A stretch of DNA of 47,578 nt. Source: Bacteroidota bacterium (lineage in GTDB: Bacteria; Bacteroidota; Ignavibacteria; Kapaibacteriales; NICIL-2). The DNA lies in the NCBI GenBank assembly GCA_019695345.1, contig JAIBAE010000028.1:1-47578 (forward strand), given 5' to 3'. Shown here one piece after another: positions 8,957 to 15,888 of this stretch; positions within the stretch are counted from its first letter, which is position 1, and the number at the start of each line of letters is the position of its first letter. Made by a program: the position numbers and the translations under genes. A model generated the notes under the pieces. The model ran no database searches. It saw only the letters and a list, made by a program, of their open reading frames with translations, and was not told where the DNA came from.

Positions 8957-9029
8957 GTTCTTTGCCGCAAACATAATGTCCTGCATTGCTGCAAGGCATG
9001 GTGCGGTCACGCGATAGCAAAGAATACCG
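8957..9029 (+). repeat. Intergenic repeat family C, forward orientation
   Basis: The first block is GGTTCTTTGCCGCAA and the second GGTGCGGTCACGCGATAGCA, followed by AAGAATAC. The same terminal stretch occurs at 19841-19880. It ends about 50 nt before the zinc-ribbon gene. Confidence 0.75.
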
Positions 9030-9081
9030 TATTACATTACAGATTGGTATTTTAGTGCTTCACTACTGTAAAGGGTTTGAA

Positions 9082-9423
9082 ATGTTGATACATTTTGGTA
9101 GAAAAGAAACCGAACTTGTTAACGAACAGTTGTTTGGGGTAAACTGTCCCGAATGCGGCAACTCCGGACGGCTAAGCATTACCATAGTTGCGCGTTATGT
9201 TCATATGTTTTGGATACCGTTATTTTCGATTGGGAGAACGGGATTTAGTTATTGTGGTAGTTGCAGACAAGAGCTGAACAAACGCAACATGCCGGGTGGT
9301 TTGCAACATGCGTATCAGGATGTACTGCGTTCAACATCAATCCCGTGGTGGCATTTCAGCGGACTTATTCTTGTTGGCGTGCTGTTCTTAATTGGCTTGA
9401 TTACTACCTATATTCCAAAGTAA
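9082..9423 (+). CDS. Small zinc-ribbon membrane protein
   Basis: 113 aa. Two CxxC pairs (CPEC near residue 22, CGSC near residue 59) should bind one zinc as a zinc ribbon. A single hydrophobic helix near the C-terminus (about residues 88-110) suggests anchoring in the inner membrane with the zinc ribbon in the cytoplasm. ATG 9082 is preceded by AAAGGG at good spacing. A longer frame reaching 8986 would translate the repeat and is rejected. Similar zinc-ribbon proteins are common hypothetical proteins with no assigned function. The next gene starts 10 bases later, so the two are probably co-transcribed. Confidence 0.75.
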   Translation: MLIHFGRKETELVNEQLFGVNCPECGNSGRLSITIVARYVHMFWIPLFSIGRTGFSYCGSCRQELNKRNMPGGLQHAYQDVLRSTSIPWWHFSGLILVGVLFLIGLITTYIPK

Positions 9424-9433
9424 GGAGAGAGTG

Positions 9434-10153
9434 ATGGGGAATACATTTCTTACAGCACAGTGGTTAAAGTTGGCAATGGCTAATTATGCTGTTGACCCAC
9501 GCATATTAGCACCGCTTGTTCCCAAAGGAACGGAGCTTGATGACTGGAATGGGACGCATTATATCAGTCTGGTTGGATTTATGTTTATGGACACACATGT
9601 AAAAGGTATTGCTGTTCCATTCCATAAAGATTTTGAAGAAGTGAACCTGCGTTTTTATGTACGGTATAACGATGCAGGTGTTTGGAAACGTGGTGTTGTA
9701 TTTGTGAAGGAAATTGTTCCGAAACCACTACTAACATTTGTTGCTAATACACTATATAAAGAGCATTACCAAACTATGGATATGGAACACACATGGGATG
9801 TATATGATGCATCGGTTGATGTTCAGTACCGTTGGAAAAGTGATGGAGGATGGAATCATATCAGGGTACAGGCAGAACGAGTTGTCCAACCAATTCCCGC
9901 AGGTAGCGAGGCGGAATTTATAACCGAACACTATTGGGGCTACACACAACTTCCCGACGGGAATACGGCAGAATATGAAGTACGACACCCTCGGTGGAAT
10001 GTTCACCCGGTTACACATTACGATATTCACTGCAATGTTGCAGAAGTGTACGGAGAACAATTTGTAGATGCGTTTACCCACGCACCACGCTCGGTGTTTT
10101 TAGCAGATGGTTCTGCAATCAGTGTTCATGATGGGCGCACACTTAGTATTTGA
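9434..10153 (+). CDS. DUF2071 (YqjF-like) family protein
   Basis: 239 aa. It resembles DUF2071 proteins: an N-terminal TAQW motif, then VPKGTELDDWNGTHYISLVG, a region of beta strands, and EVNLRFYVRY...RGVVFVKEIVPK. The biochemical role of the family is unknown. ATG 9434 is chosen over the GTG three bases earlier because AGGAG ends 6 nt before it. There is no signal peptide, so it is cytoplasmic. It converges on the minus-strand lipoprotein gene and the two coding ends overlap by 11 bases. Confidence 0.82.
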   Translation: MGNTFLTAQWLKLAMANYAVDPRILAPLVPKGTELDDWNGTHYISLVGFMFMDTHVKGIAVPFHKDFEEVNLRFYVRYNDAGVWKRGVVFVKEIVPKPLLTFVANTLYKEHYQTMDMEHTWDVYDASVDVQYRWKSDGGWNHIRVQAERVVQPIPAGSEAEFITEHYWGYTQLPDGNTAEYEVRHPRWNVHPVTHYDIHCNVAEVYGEQFVDAFTHAPRSVFLADGSAISVHDGRTLSI

Positions 10154-10784
10154 TATTTACAGTGCCACCTATACGTGCACGTTGACTAACAACAGTATTG
10201 TTGATTTTTGCCTGATAGTGAACTTGCGCTTGTACGTTAACGTGAATTACCTTTTGTGTAGTTTCTTTCCAAAGTACCATACCGGCATAATTGTCTTCTT
10301 TTGTATAGGGTGATGGTTTGGATTGTATAACAGCCGCTCTGATATATGTTGCAGGAGATGCTGTTTTTCTCACCATAAATGCAACATTTTCGTTATTGAG
10401 CCAAACACTATCTTTACCGTGAACATTAACCGAATCGAATCTTATAAGCACATTTGAGATTGTATTATCGTTACTGGTGGTTCTTGGTTTTAAACGTAAG
10501 CGTAATGTTAGCTTGGGTATCTCTGTAGCTGTGTCTAAAACCACATAACTGCTATCAGACTGCTCAATTGGTGCCAGTACAAACTCTGTACGGTTTGTAG
10601 CACCCGGTTCATCATCATTCTGTATAACTGATATTGTTAAAGAATTTGTGCTAATTGTAAATGGTTTAGGTGTTTCTACCACCACCGGCGGACCAACGGG
10701 CTCATTAAATTTACATGAAGTCCACGTAACACTCCATATCAGAAGTGTGCTTACAATTACAAGTGAAAGGTTGTTTATTCTCAT
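10143..10784 (-). CDS. Putative lipoprotein of unknown function
   Basis: 213 aa from ATG 10784 (a GTG at 10799 is a poorer choice). An N-terminal hydrophobic segment ends in TWTSC, an imperfect lipobox whose Cys would be lipidated. A proline-rich stretch and then beta-rich sequence follow. I do not recognise a domain. It starts 24 bases after the anti-sigma/barrel gene and is read in the same direction, so it is probably the third gene of the sigma operon, and possibly an envelope partner or output of that system. The distal end overlaps the convergent DUF2071 gene. Confidence 0.7.
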   Translation of the reverse strand: MRINNLSLVIVSTLLIWSVTWTSCKFNEPVGPPVVVETPKPFTISTNSLTISVIQNDDEPGATNRTEFVLAPIEQSDSSYVVLDTATEIPKLTLRLRLKPRTTSNDNTISNVLIRFDSVNVHGKDSVWLNNENVAFMVRKTASPATYIRAAVIQSKPSPYTKEDNYAGMVLWKETTQKVIHVNVQAQVHYQAKINNTVVSQRARIGGTVNIKY

Positions 10785-10808
10785 ACGTTGTGATTGCACA
10801 GGGCAATC

Positions 10809-12200
10809 TTAAAATTGATAAGAAATTCCGTACGTAAAACCGAGTTTAGTTGTTTTAAAGCTATTACCTTGGAACTGATACCATAGGTTAGATGGTTCAA
10901 ATCCGCCCATTACACCAAAGTTGGGAATTGGCATATATTGAATCCCTAAAATTCCCTTTGCAACATATCCATATTCTGTACCGCCAAAGTTAGTCTGAAC
11001 AAATGGATACACCCCCGAGCCCGCATCAAACCTACCTTGGTAGGCAACGCTTGCATAATACAACGATGGATGTAACTCATACTGGGCGGCTAACGAGTTA
11101 TAGATACCCGAATATTTTAAGCCATAAGGTTCGCGCCCAAACTCTATACCTACGAAATGATTATCGGTAAGTTGATACATAATACCAATAGCAATGTTGT
11201 TAAAGCTGATTCCGCTTTCCGGTTGTTTCTGGATATTTACCAACGAGTTCCCTGTTAACCCACGGAACTGAACATTCCATCGGTACAATTCTCTTGGCAA
11301 CGCTGCTTGCATTTCTGCATCTCTCCTTACATCATCGGCAGATGATGATGCAGTTGCAAGAGGTACTTGCTTGCTTGCCATACCCAACGGTGTTGCATTA
11401 GGAATTACAACAGGTGCAAACGGAGTTTGACTGGAGTTAACTGAAGTATGATTTACTGCCGGAGTAAGCTCATTATAACTGCTGTTCTCGTTTACAGTTT
11501 GCGAAGTTGCGTTACTGTTAAACGCCATGTTGTTATTGTTTTCAGGTTTATCTCTGTATACTATTTTCTCTCTGTACACAATGTTATCCTTATACACAAC
11601 CTTGTCCTGATATACTATCTTGTCTTTATACACCACTCTATCTCTGTATACTATTTTCTCAACCGGAACTTTAATATACTTAACTACAGTCTGTTGTTTA
11701 ATCTGCTCTCCGGTTATGCTTTTTTGTATTTGTGTTGTTGGCTGTGTTGTAGTTTCGGTATTATCACGTTTTGGAGTTTGTGTTACGTCGGTTACCGATT
11801 GCTTTGGTGTTACAACCGATGAGGAACTTGTTTGTAGCCGGTTTGCAGAACCCTGTGTACTTTCCAAACCAAGCCATGCAATTGTTGCGCAGGTAATACC
11901 CACCAATGCGGGAATTACAAATCTTGCCCAGAGCGCACCAAACACACTGCCAGTACCAATTGCATACGGTGCAGACATACCCAACGCACCAAACACACCT
12001 GCAGTTGCAGTTAGCGGCGGAACCAATACAGCACGGTCACGCTTTACAGCATTACGCAAGGCAAGTAGCTCACGCATTTCGGTGCGTAAGTCCATATTGT
12101 TGTTTAATGCAGCAAATAAGCTTGTCTCTAAGCCGGCATCCAACTCTCCATCCATGTATGCATGGAGAAGTTCCGATGGCGTTAACGACATTTCTTCCAT
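10809..12200 (-). CDS. Anti-sigma factor fused to a periplasmic repeat and an outer-membrane beta-barrel
   Basis: 463 aa. Residues 1-60 look like a cytoplasmic anti-sigma domain without zinc ligands (LHAYMDGELDAG, then an LRTEMRELLALR helix). A membrane helix lies at about 93-112. A Ser/Thr/Gln-rich linker leads to six hexapeptides of the type VYKDKI (about 184-218) and another low-complexity linker. Residues 305-463 have the alternating pattern of a small beta-barrel and end in ISYQF; a terminal Phe is the usual outer-membrane assembly signal. One chain would therefore touch cytoplasm, inner membrane, periplasm and outer membrane. The same plan is known for dual membrane-spanning anti-sigma (Dma) factors of Bacteroides thetaiotaomicron. 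ATG 12200 follows GAGG at good spacing. The sigma gene lies 26 bp upstream. The weakest point is the barrel call, made from pattern only. Confidence 0.78.
   Translation of the reverse strand: MEEMSLTPSELLHAYMDGELDAGLETSLFAALNNNMDLRTEMRELLALRNAVKRDRAVLVPPLTATAGVFGALGMSAPYAIGTGSVFGALWARFVIPALVGITCATIAWLGLESTQGSANRLQTSSSSVVTPKQSVTDVTQTPKRDNTETTTQPTTQIQKSITGEQIKQQTVVKYIKVPVEKIVYRDRVVYKDKIVYQDKVVYKDNIVYREKIVYRDKPENNNNMAFNSNATSQTVNENSSYNELTPAVNHTSVNSSQTPFAPVVIPNATPLGMASKQVPLATASSSADDVRRDAEMQAALPRELYRWNVQFRGLTGNSLVNIQKQPESGISFNNIAIGIMYQLTDNHFVGIEFGREPYGLKYSGIYNSLAAQYELHPSLYYASVAYQGRFDAGSGVYPFVQTNFGGTEYGYVAKGILGIQYMPIPNFGVMGGFEPSNLWYQFQGNSFKTTKLGFTYGISYQF
11551..11658 (-). repeat. Six tandem 18-bp coding repeats
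   Basis: Six consecutive 18-bp units (for example TCTCTGTATACTATTTTC on the plus strand) encode hexapeptides VYRDRV, VYKDKI, VYQDKV, VYKDNI, VYREKI and VYRDKP in the periplasmic part of the anti-sigma/barrel protein. Alternating hydrophobic and charged residues suggest an extended beta or rod-like spacer. Units differ at silent and non-silent sites, so the array is not freshly amplified. Confidence 0.9.
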
Positions 12201-12226
12201 AACCAACCTCAAAAACTAAACAGTTA

Positions 12227-12802
12227 TTACTTCGATAAATCCTCCAGATACGGAGCTAAAATCTCCCGTATCTTTTGCTTGGCACGGAAAGAACGAATCT
12301 TTGCCGTTGCCTCTGTGCAACCAACAATCTCACCAATCTCCGCGTACGATAGTCCATCGTACTCCCGTAACACAAACACTTCGCGGTAATCATGTTGCAA
12401 ATGGTCTAACGCTCGGGTTATTAACCCAAGTAGTTCACTGTTCTCATGCGGTGCGTCATGATGCGCCGAGTGAAAGTCCTCGTATTCGATATGGTGGTGT
12501 TGGTTATCACGTTTTGCGTTTAAGCACAAGTTCCGTGCTATACGCAATAAGAATGCAGCAACATTGGTCATCTCGCGTTCAGCTTGCGCACTCTTGTAAA
12601 ATCTCACAAATGTATCCTGAAACACATCTTGCGCGGCTTCCGGGTTACTAAGCACACGGCGGCAATAAGCATATATCCGCGGAGAAAGCCGGGTATATAA
12701 TTCCTTAAACGCGGCTTCGCTTACACGGCGGTCTCCACCTTCCTCCGTACGCAGGAAAGCGAACAACTCTATGTCGCTATATGTTTCTATTTCCTTCATC
12801 AT
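12227..12802 (-). CDS. ECF-type RNA polymerase sigma factor
   Basis: 191 aa. Region 2 contains YCRRVLSNPEAAQDVFQDTF and the ARNLCLN helix. Region 4 contains LREYDGLSYAEIGEIVGCTE with the helix-turn-helix, then ATAKIRSFRAKQKIRE. It should direct RNA polymerase to its own regulon and be held by the anti-sigma/barrel protein encoded 26 bp downstream. A GTG at 12826 is possible, but ATG 12802 (or the adjacent ATG 12799) fits the family better. No strong ribosome binding site is seen. Upstream, an inverted pair of family A repeats fills the gap to the divergent motB-like gene. Confidence 0.92.
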   Translation of the reverse strand: MMKEIETYSDIELFAFLRTEEGGDRRVSEAAFKELYTRLSPRIYAYCRRVLSNPEAAQDVFQDTFVRFYKSAQAEREMTNVAAFLLRIARNLCLNAKRDNQHHHIEYEDFHSAHHDAPHENSELLGLITRALDHLQHDYREVFVLREYDGLSYAEIGEIVGCTEATAKIRSFRAKQKIREILAPYLEDLSK

Positions 12803-12877
12803 CCCGTTGCAATAACAAGATACCACTCAATTGGTAACAAACAGCAAAACAAACCATGTAAACGGATTTTTATTAGG

Positions 12878-12957
12878 GTTCCCGCCTCAGCCGAATCGAG
12901 CCGCGTGCGCGCCAACCCGGTGCGAGCCAAGCGTTCAGTGGCGCAGTTGGTAATGTG
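12878..12957 (+). repeat. Intergenic repeat family A, forward orientation
   Basis: CCGCCTCAGCCGAATCGAG, then GCGCGCCAACCCGGTGCGAG and CAAGCGTTCAGTGGCGCAG. With the reverse copy at 13072 it forms an inverted pair spanning the 400-bp gap between the sigma gene and the motB-like gene. The remaining bases of this gap (12958-13071) show nothing recognisable. Confidence 0.75.
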
Positions 12958-13071
12958 ATAATCAATCGCTTGGGCAAATGTCTATTCGTTCTAAAGTACT
13001 ACGTTGATTGTTCACTTGTAATTCAGAACCCCGTAACTGGTAATTGATTTCTGCGATGCTGTAACGGTTTG

Positions 13072-13126
13072 CCCCGCCCGTGTGCCGGTAAAACAAGGGT
13101 TGCTGCGGCAGGTAAGGGTTCACCAA
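13072..13126 (-). repeat. Intergenic repeat family A, reverse orientation, diverged
   Basis: CCGCCCGTGTGCCGGTAAAA and GGTTGCTGCGGCAGGTAAGG correspond to the reverse complement of family A. The matching copy at 15718 has the same CCGCCCGTGTG lead-in. Confidence 0.6.
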
Positions 13127-13201
13127 AATATTTTTGATGTGTTAAATGAATATCTGCACATCTTTTTTTCAGTTTTACCCTAGCCTGCCGATAACTTCCG
13201 C

Positions 13202-13897
13202 ATGAAGCAACAAATGTATCAGGACGATGTACAACACGACCGCTATTTGATTACGTATGCGGATGTGATTACACTGTTGTTGTGCTTGTTTGTGATTTTG
13301 TATGCTACTTCGCAGGTTGATGGCGGTAAGTATAAAGAGCTTGCTCATGCTGCAAGTTCTTACTTTAAGCCGGCTTCGATGCAGGATAGTGTTAAAGCTC
13401 ACGAAAAATTTTCGGTAACCGAAAAAAATTCACTTGAGAATACACCACAAACTGCCGAAACGTCTGCAAAGTCGTTAACCGACAAATTGAAAACTCAGCT
13501 GTTATCGGGGAACGGGGTTGCCATGGAAGAACTTGTTGGGGGAGTAAAACTCACCTTAGCCGAAGAGCTTCTTTTTGATGCAGGCAACAGCGAACTTCAT
13601 CCGGAATCACTTGCCCCGCTTGACCGCCTTGCTGCGGTACTAAAAAGCGGAACGTACGAGATTACTGTGGATGGTCATACGGACTGCGTTCCGATGCACT
13701 CGTTCCGGTTTGAATCGAACTGGCATTTATCGGTAGATAGGGCACTTGCCGTTGGGTACTATTTAACCCAACAAGGTGTTCCCGAACACTCGATGATTAT
13801 ACGGGGTTTTGGCTCGCAGCGTCCGGTAGTAGATAATGCTACGCCGGAAAACCGCAAACGCAACCGCCGCGTAGAGATAATGGTAAGAGCTTTATAA
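13202..13897 (+). CDS. motB: MotB/OmpA-type peptidoglycan-anchored stator-like protein
   Basis: 231 aa. A single N-terminal membrane helix (about residues 18-40) carries the proton-channel motif YADVITLLLCLFVILYA, whose Asp corresponds to the essential MotB aspartate. A linker of about 75 residues precedes a C-terminal OmpA domain (about 115-231) with DGHTDCVP and the peptidoglycan-binding end GFGSQRPVVDN...NRKRNRRVEI. MotB with MotA forms the flagellar stator. No motA is adjacent, so a MotB-like protein of another stator is possible. The flagellar regulators FliW and CsrA immediately downstream favour the flagellar reading. ATG 13202 has no clear ribosome binding site. Confidence 0.85.
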   Translation: MKQQMYQDDVQHDRYLITYADVITLLLCLFVILYATSQVDGGKYKELAHAASSYFKPASMQDSVKAHEKFSVTEKNSLENTPQTAETSAKSLTDKLKTQLLSGNGVAMEELVGGVKLTLAEELLFDAGNSELHPESLAPLDRLAAVLKSGTYEITVDGHTDCVPMHSFRFESNWHLSVDRALAVGYYLTQQGVPEHSMIIRGFGSQRPVVDNATPENRKRNRRVEIMVRAL

Positions 13898-13916
13898 CAG
13901 AGAAATTAAAAAACCG

Positions 13917-13944
13917 TAATCCGGTTATATATGTAAGCGGATTA
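13917..13944. other. Small hairpin between the motB-like gene and fliW
   Basis: A 7-bp inverted repeat, TAATCCG and CGGATTA, with a 14-nt loop lies 20 nt after the motB-like stop. It is not followed by a T-tract, so it may attenuate or stabilise rather than terminate. Its role is uncertain. Confidence 0.35.
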
Positions 13945-13977
13945 TTGTTGAACGTAATTCACACGAAGGGATTCACA

Positions 13978-14412
13978 ATGGTGTTGCAAGACGAACACAT
14001 GGACGTGCGCATACTACATACGGAACAATTCGGCGATATACCCGTCGAACCGCGACACATCTTCACCTTCGCCGATGGTTTGCTTGGCTTTGAGGATTAC
14101 AAAGACTTTGTTTTGATAAAAGACGAAGACTCTGCTCCGATTCGCTGGCTTATATCACTCGACGACCCAAACCTAGGTTTTCCGGTAATTGCTCCGGTGT
14201 ATATCGACCCCAATTATGTTGCAGGAAGAGAATATACCGACACGTCCGTATATGTAACATTGGTAATTATTACCCTTGCCAATACGGGAATGACAGCAAA
14301 CATGAAAGCACCGGTGGTTTTGAATATCGAACAACAGACCGGTAAACAGGTAATACTATCCTCCGATAAGTATTCACCGCATCATCCATTAGGCAATAAT
14401 TCACAGGCATAA
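13978..14412 (+). CDS. fliW: Flagellar assembly factor FliW
   Basis: 144 aa. It matches FliW: HIFTFADGLLGFEDYKDFVL, WLISLDDPNLGFPVIAP, and the later VTLVIITLANT strand. FliW binds flagellin and antagonises CsrA, linking flagellin supply to translation. The csrA gene follows 15 bp downstream, the classical fliW-csrA arrangement. ATG 13978 is chosen because AAGGGA lies 8 nt upstream; a TTG at 13945 would add 11 residues. Flagellin itself is not in the window. Confidence 0.93.
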   Translation: MVLQDEHMDVRILHTEQFGDIPVEPRHIFTFADGLLGFEDYKDFVLIKDEDSAPIRWLISLDDPNLGFPVIAPVYIDPNYVAGREYTDTSVYVTLVIITLANTGMTANMKAPVVLNIEQQTGKQVILSSDKYSPHHPLGNNSQA

Positions 14413-14427
14413 GGAAAGGACGATACC

Positions 14428-14754
14428 ATGCTTGTACTTTCTCGTAAAATAGGTGAAGTCATTACAATCGGTAACTCGATAACCGTTACGATTCTCAGTT
14501 TCGATCGCGGCATTGTTCGGGTGGGAATCGAAGCGCCTAAAAACGTTACGGTTCACCGTAAAGAGGTGTATGACAAAATCATCGACATGAACAAGCAAGC
14601 GGCACAAACAAATGTGTCGGCATTGAAAAACGCAATGAATACATTGCAACTGCAAACCAGTGTTAACGGAAACGGCACTACCGATGCACTTTCTGCAATC
14701 AGCAGTCAGCCCATCAACGGAACGTTTCTGAACGGCAAACACGAAAACGAGTAA
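14428..14754 (+). CDS. csrA: Carbon storage/flagellin translation regulator CsrA with a C-terminal extension
   Basis: 108 aa. The first 60 or so residues are a standard CsrA fold beginning MLVLSRKIGEVITIGN, with GIEAPKNVTVHRKEVYDKI carrying the conserved RNA-binding Arg region. CsrA dimers bind GGA motifs in mRNA leaders and block or alter translation. Usual length is 60-75 residues; here about 45 extra polar residues (Asn, Thr, Ser, Gln) follow, probably disordered. A good AAGGA-type ribosome binding site precedes the ATG. It is co-directional with fliW and a response regulator gene. Confidence 0.93.
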   Translation: MLVLSRKIGEVITIGNSITVTILSFDRGIVRVGIEAPKNVTVHRKEVYDKIIDMNKQAAQTNVSALKNAMNTLQLQTSVNGNGTTDALSAISSQPINGTFLNGKHENE

Positions 14755-14777
14755 CAACAATACGGTACATAATAGCA

Positions 14778-15431
14778 ATGGCTAACGAGGATACACTTCA
14801 GCGTTCCGTACTTGTTGTTGACGATAACGTATGGATGCAACGCATAATAGCTAAGATTTTACTTAGCTACGGGCTTAAACCGTTACTTGCAAGTAATGGC
14901 TACGAAGCAGTTGCACTTGCTGTAGATAACAATCCGGTAGCAGTAATATTGGATATTATCATGCCCGATTTAAGCGGGCATCAAACACTCCGGTTACTCA
15001 AGTCTATCACTACAACAAGGAACATTCCGGTGTTAATGATAACAGTAGCATCGGATGCCGAAAATTTAGGGATAGCAATTAAACTGGGCGCGTCGGGGTT
15101 TATTCGTAAGCCATTTACGCGCACAACCATTTTTGAAAAACTTGCCGATGTATTAGGCGAAGACGCCTTAATAGATTGCGAGTTCCACGCCATCAAAAAC
15201 ATTACCGATGCAGAGTTAGATCAATTATCTACAACACTTGCCTCGGGAACCAGCGCCGCTGCAGATTTACCCACAACAACTACCACTTCCCGACATTTCC
15301 ATGTCATCACTTCGCCGTTGCATCAGGATGTACATTCAATTACATCACTTGATAACACTCCACCAACCGATATTCCTAAACCCAGTTTGGAAGCAATGCG
15401 CGATTTAATCACTCGCTCGGCTCGTAAATAA
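14778..15431 (+). CDS. Single-receiver response regulator
   Basis: 217 aa. Residues 10-130 form a CheY-like receiver: the acidic pair in VVDDNVW, the phospho-acceptor Asp in AVILDIIMPDLSG, the Thr in VLMITVAS, and the Lys in GFIRKPFTR. After about residue 130 there is no recognised DNA-binding or enzymatic domain, only a Thr/Ser-rich tail, so it probably acts by protein contact. It lies 23 bp after csrA and is likely in the same operon. No histidine kinase is present in the window. Confidence 0.88.
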   Translation: MANEDTLQRSVLVVDDNVWMQRIIAKILLSYGLKPLLASNGYEAVALAVDNNPVAVILDIIMPDLSGHQTLRLLKSITTTRNIPVLMITVASDAENLGIAIKLGASGFIRKPFTRTTIFEKLADVLGEDALIDCEFHAIKNITDAELDQLSTTLASGTSAAADLPTTTTTSRHFHVITSPLHQDVHSITSLDNTPPTDIPKPSLEAMRDLITRSARK

Positions 15432-15455
15432 CATCACGTATAACAATTCTTGTAT

Positions 15456-15535
15456 TCCCGCTTCTGCCGAAGCAAACCGTAAGCGCGCCAACCCGGTGCG
15501 AACCGTACCCTTAAGCGTCGCATGTAATTACGAAT
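15456..15535 (+). repeat. Intergenic repeat family A, forward orientation
   Basis: CTTCTGCCGAAGCAAACCGT, then GCGCGCCAACCCGGTGCGAA and CTTAAGCGTCGCATGTAATT. It lies 25 nt after the response regulator gene and pairs with the reverse copy at 15718 across the gap. Bases 15536-15717 between them show only a weak resemblance to family C (GTGGTTCTGAGCAACGC). Confidence 0.72.
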
Positions 15536-15717
15536 TACGTGCTTGTGTTTTATACAGTTGCCTCAGTTGTGGTTCTGAGCAACGCAAAGAATCTCCGAGA
15601 TAGTTAGTTATGAGAGCAGAATCTCGTAATCACACAACACTCTGGCGAATATCTTTGTGCCCTACTGCTATAACTAAGATTACGTACCCCGTAGTTAAAC
15701 ACCACGCCGCTGCATCG

Positions 15718-15777
15718 GTCGACTCCGCCCGTGTGACGGCGCAGTATGGTTTGCTACGGCAACAGCGGGAAGCCATT
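15718..15777 (-). repeat. Intergenic repeat family A, reverse orientation
   Basis: CGACTCCGCCCGTGTGACGG, CGCAGTATGG, then TTTGCTACGGCAACAGCGGG. It is the partner of the forward copy at 15456, so the RR-to-TPR gap carries an inverted pair. Bases 15778-15888 hold the leader and ribosome binding site of the next gene. Confidence 0.65.
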
Positions 15778-15888
15778 ATTCTATTATTAACAACATTCTT
15801 TATGGTAATACCTTTTCTGATTCCTATGTTTGCCGCATAATTCATATTGTTTTAGTATTGATTTGATGAATTGAGAGAGGAGCTTAGA

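Noticed and set aside
11551..11658. Possible CRISPR-like or minisatellite array
   Set aside because: The 18-bp units have no spacers and encode hexapeptides in frame within a long gene, so they are protein repeats.
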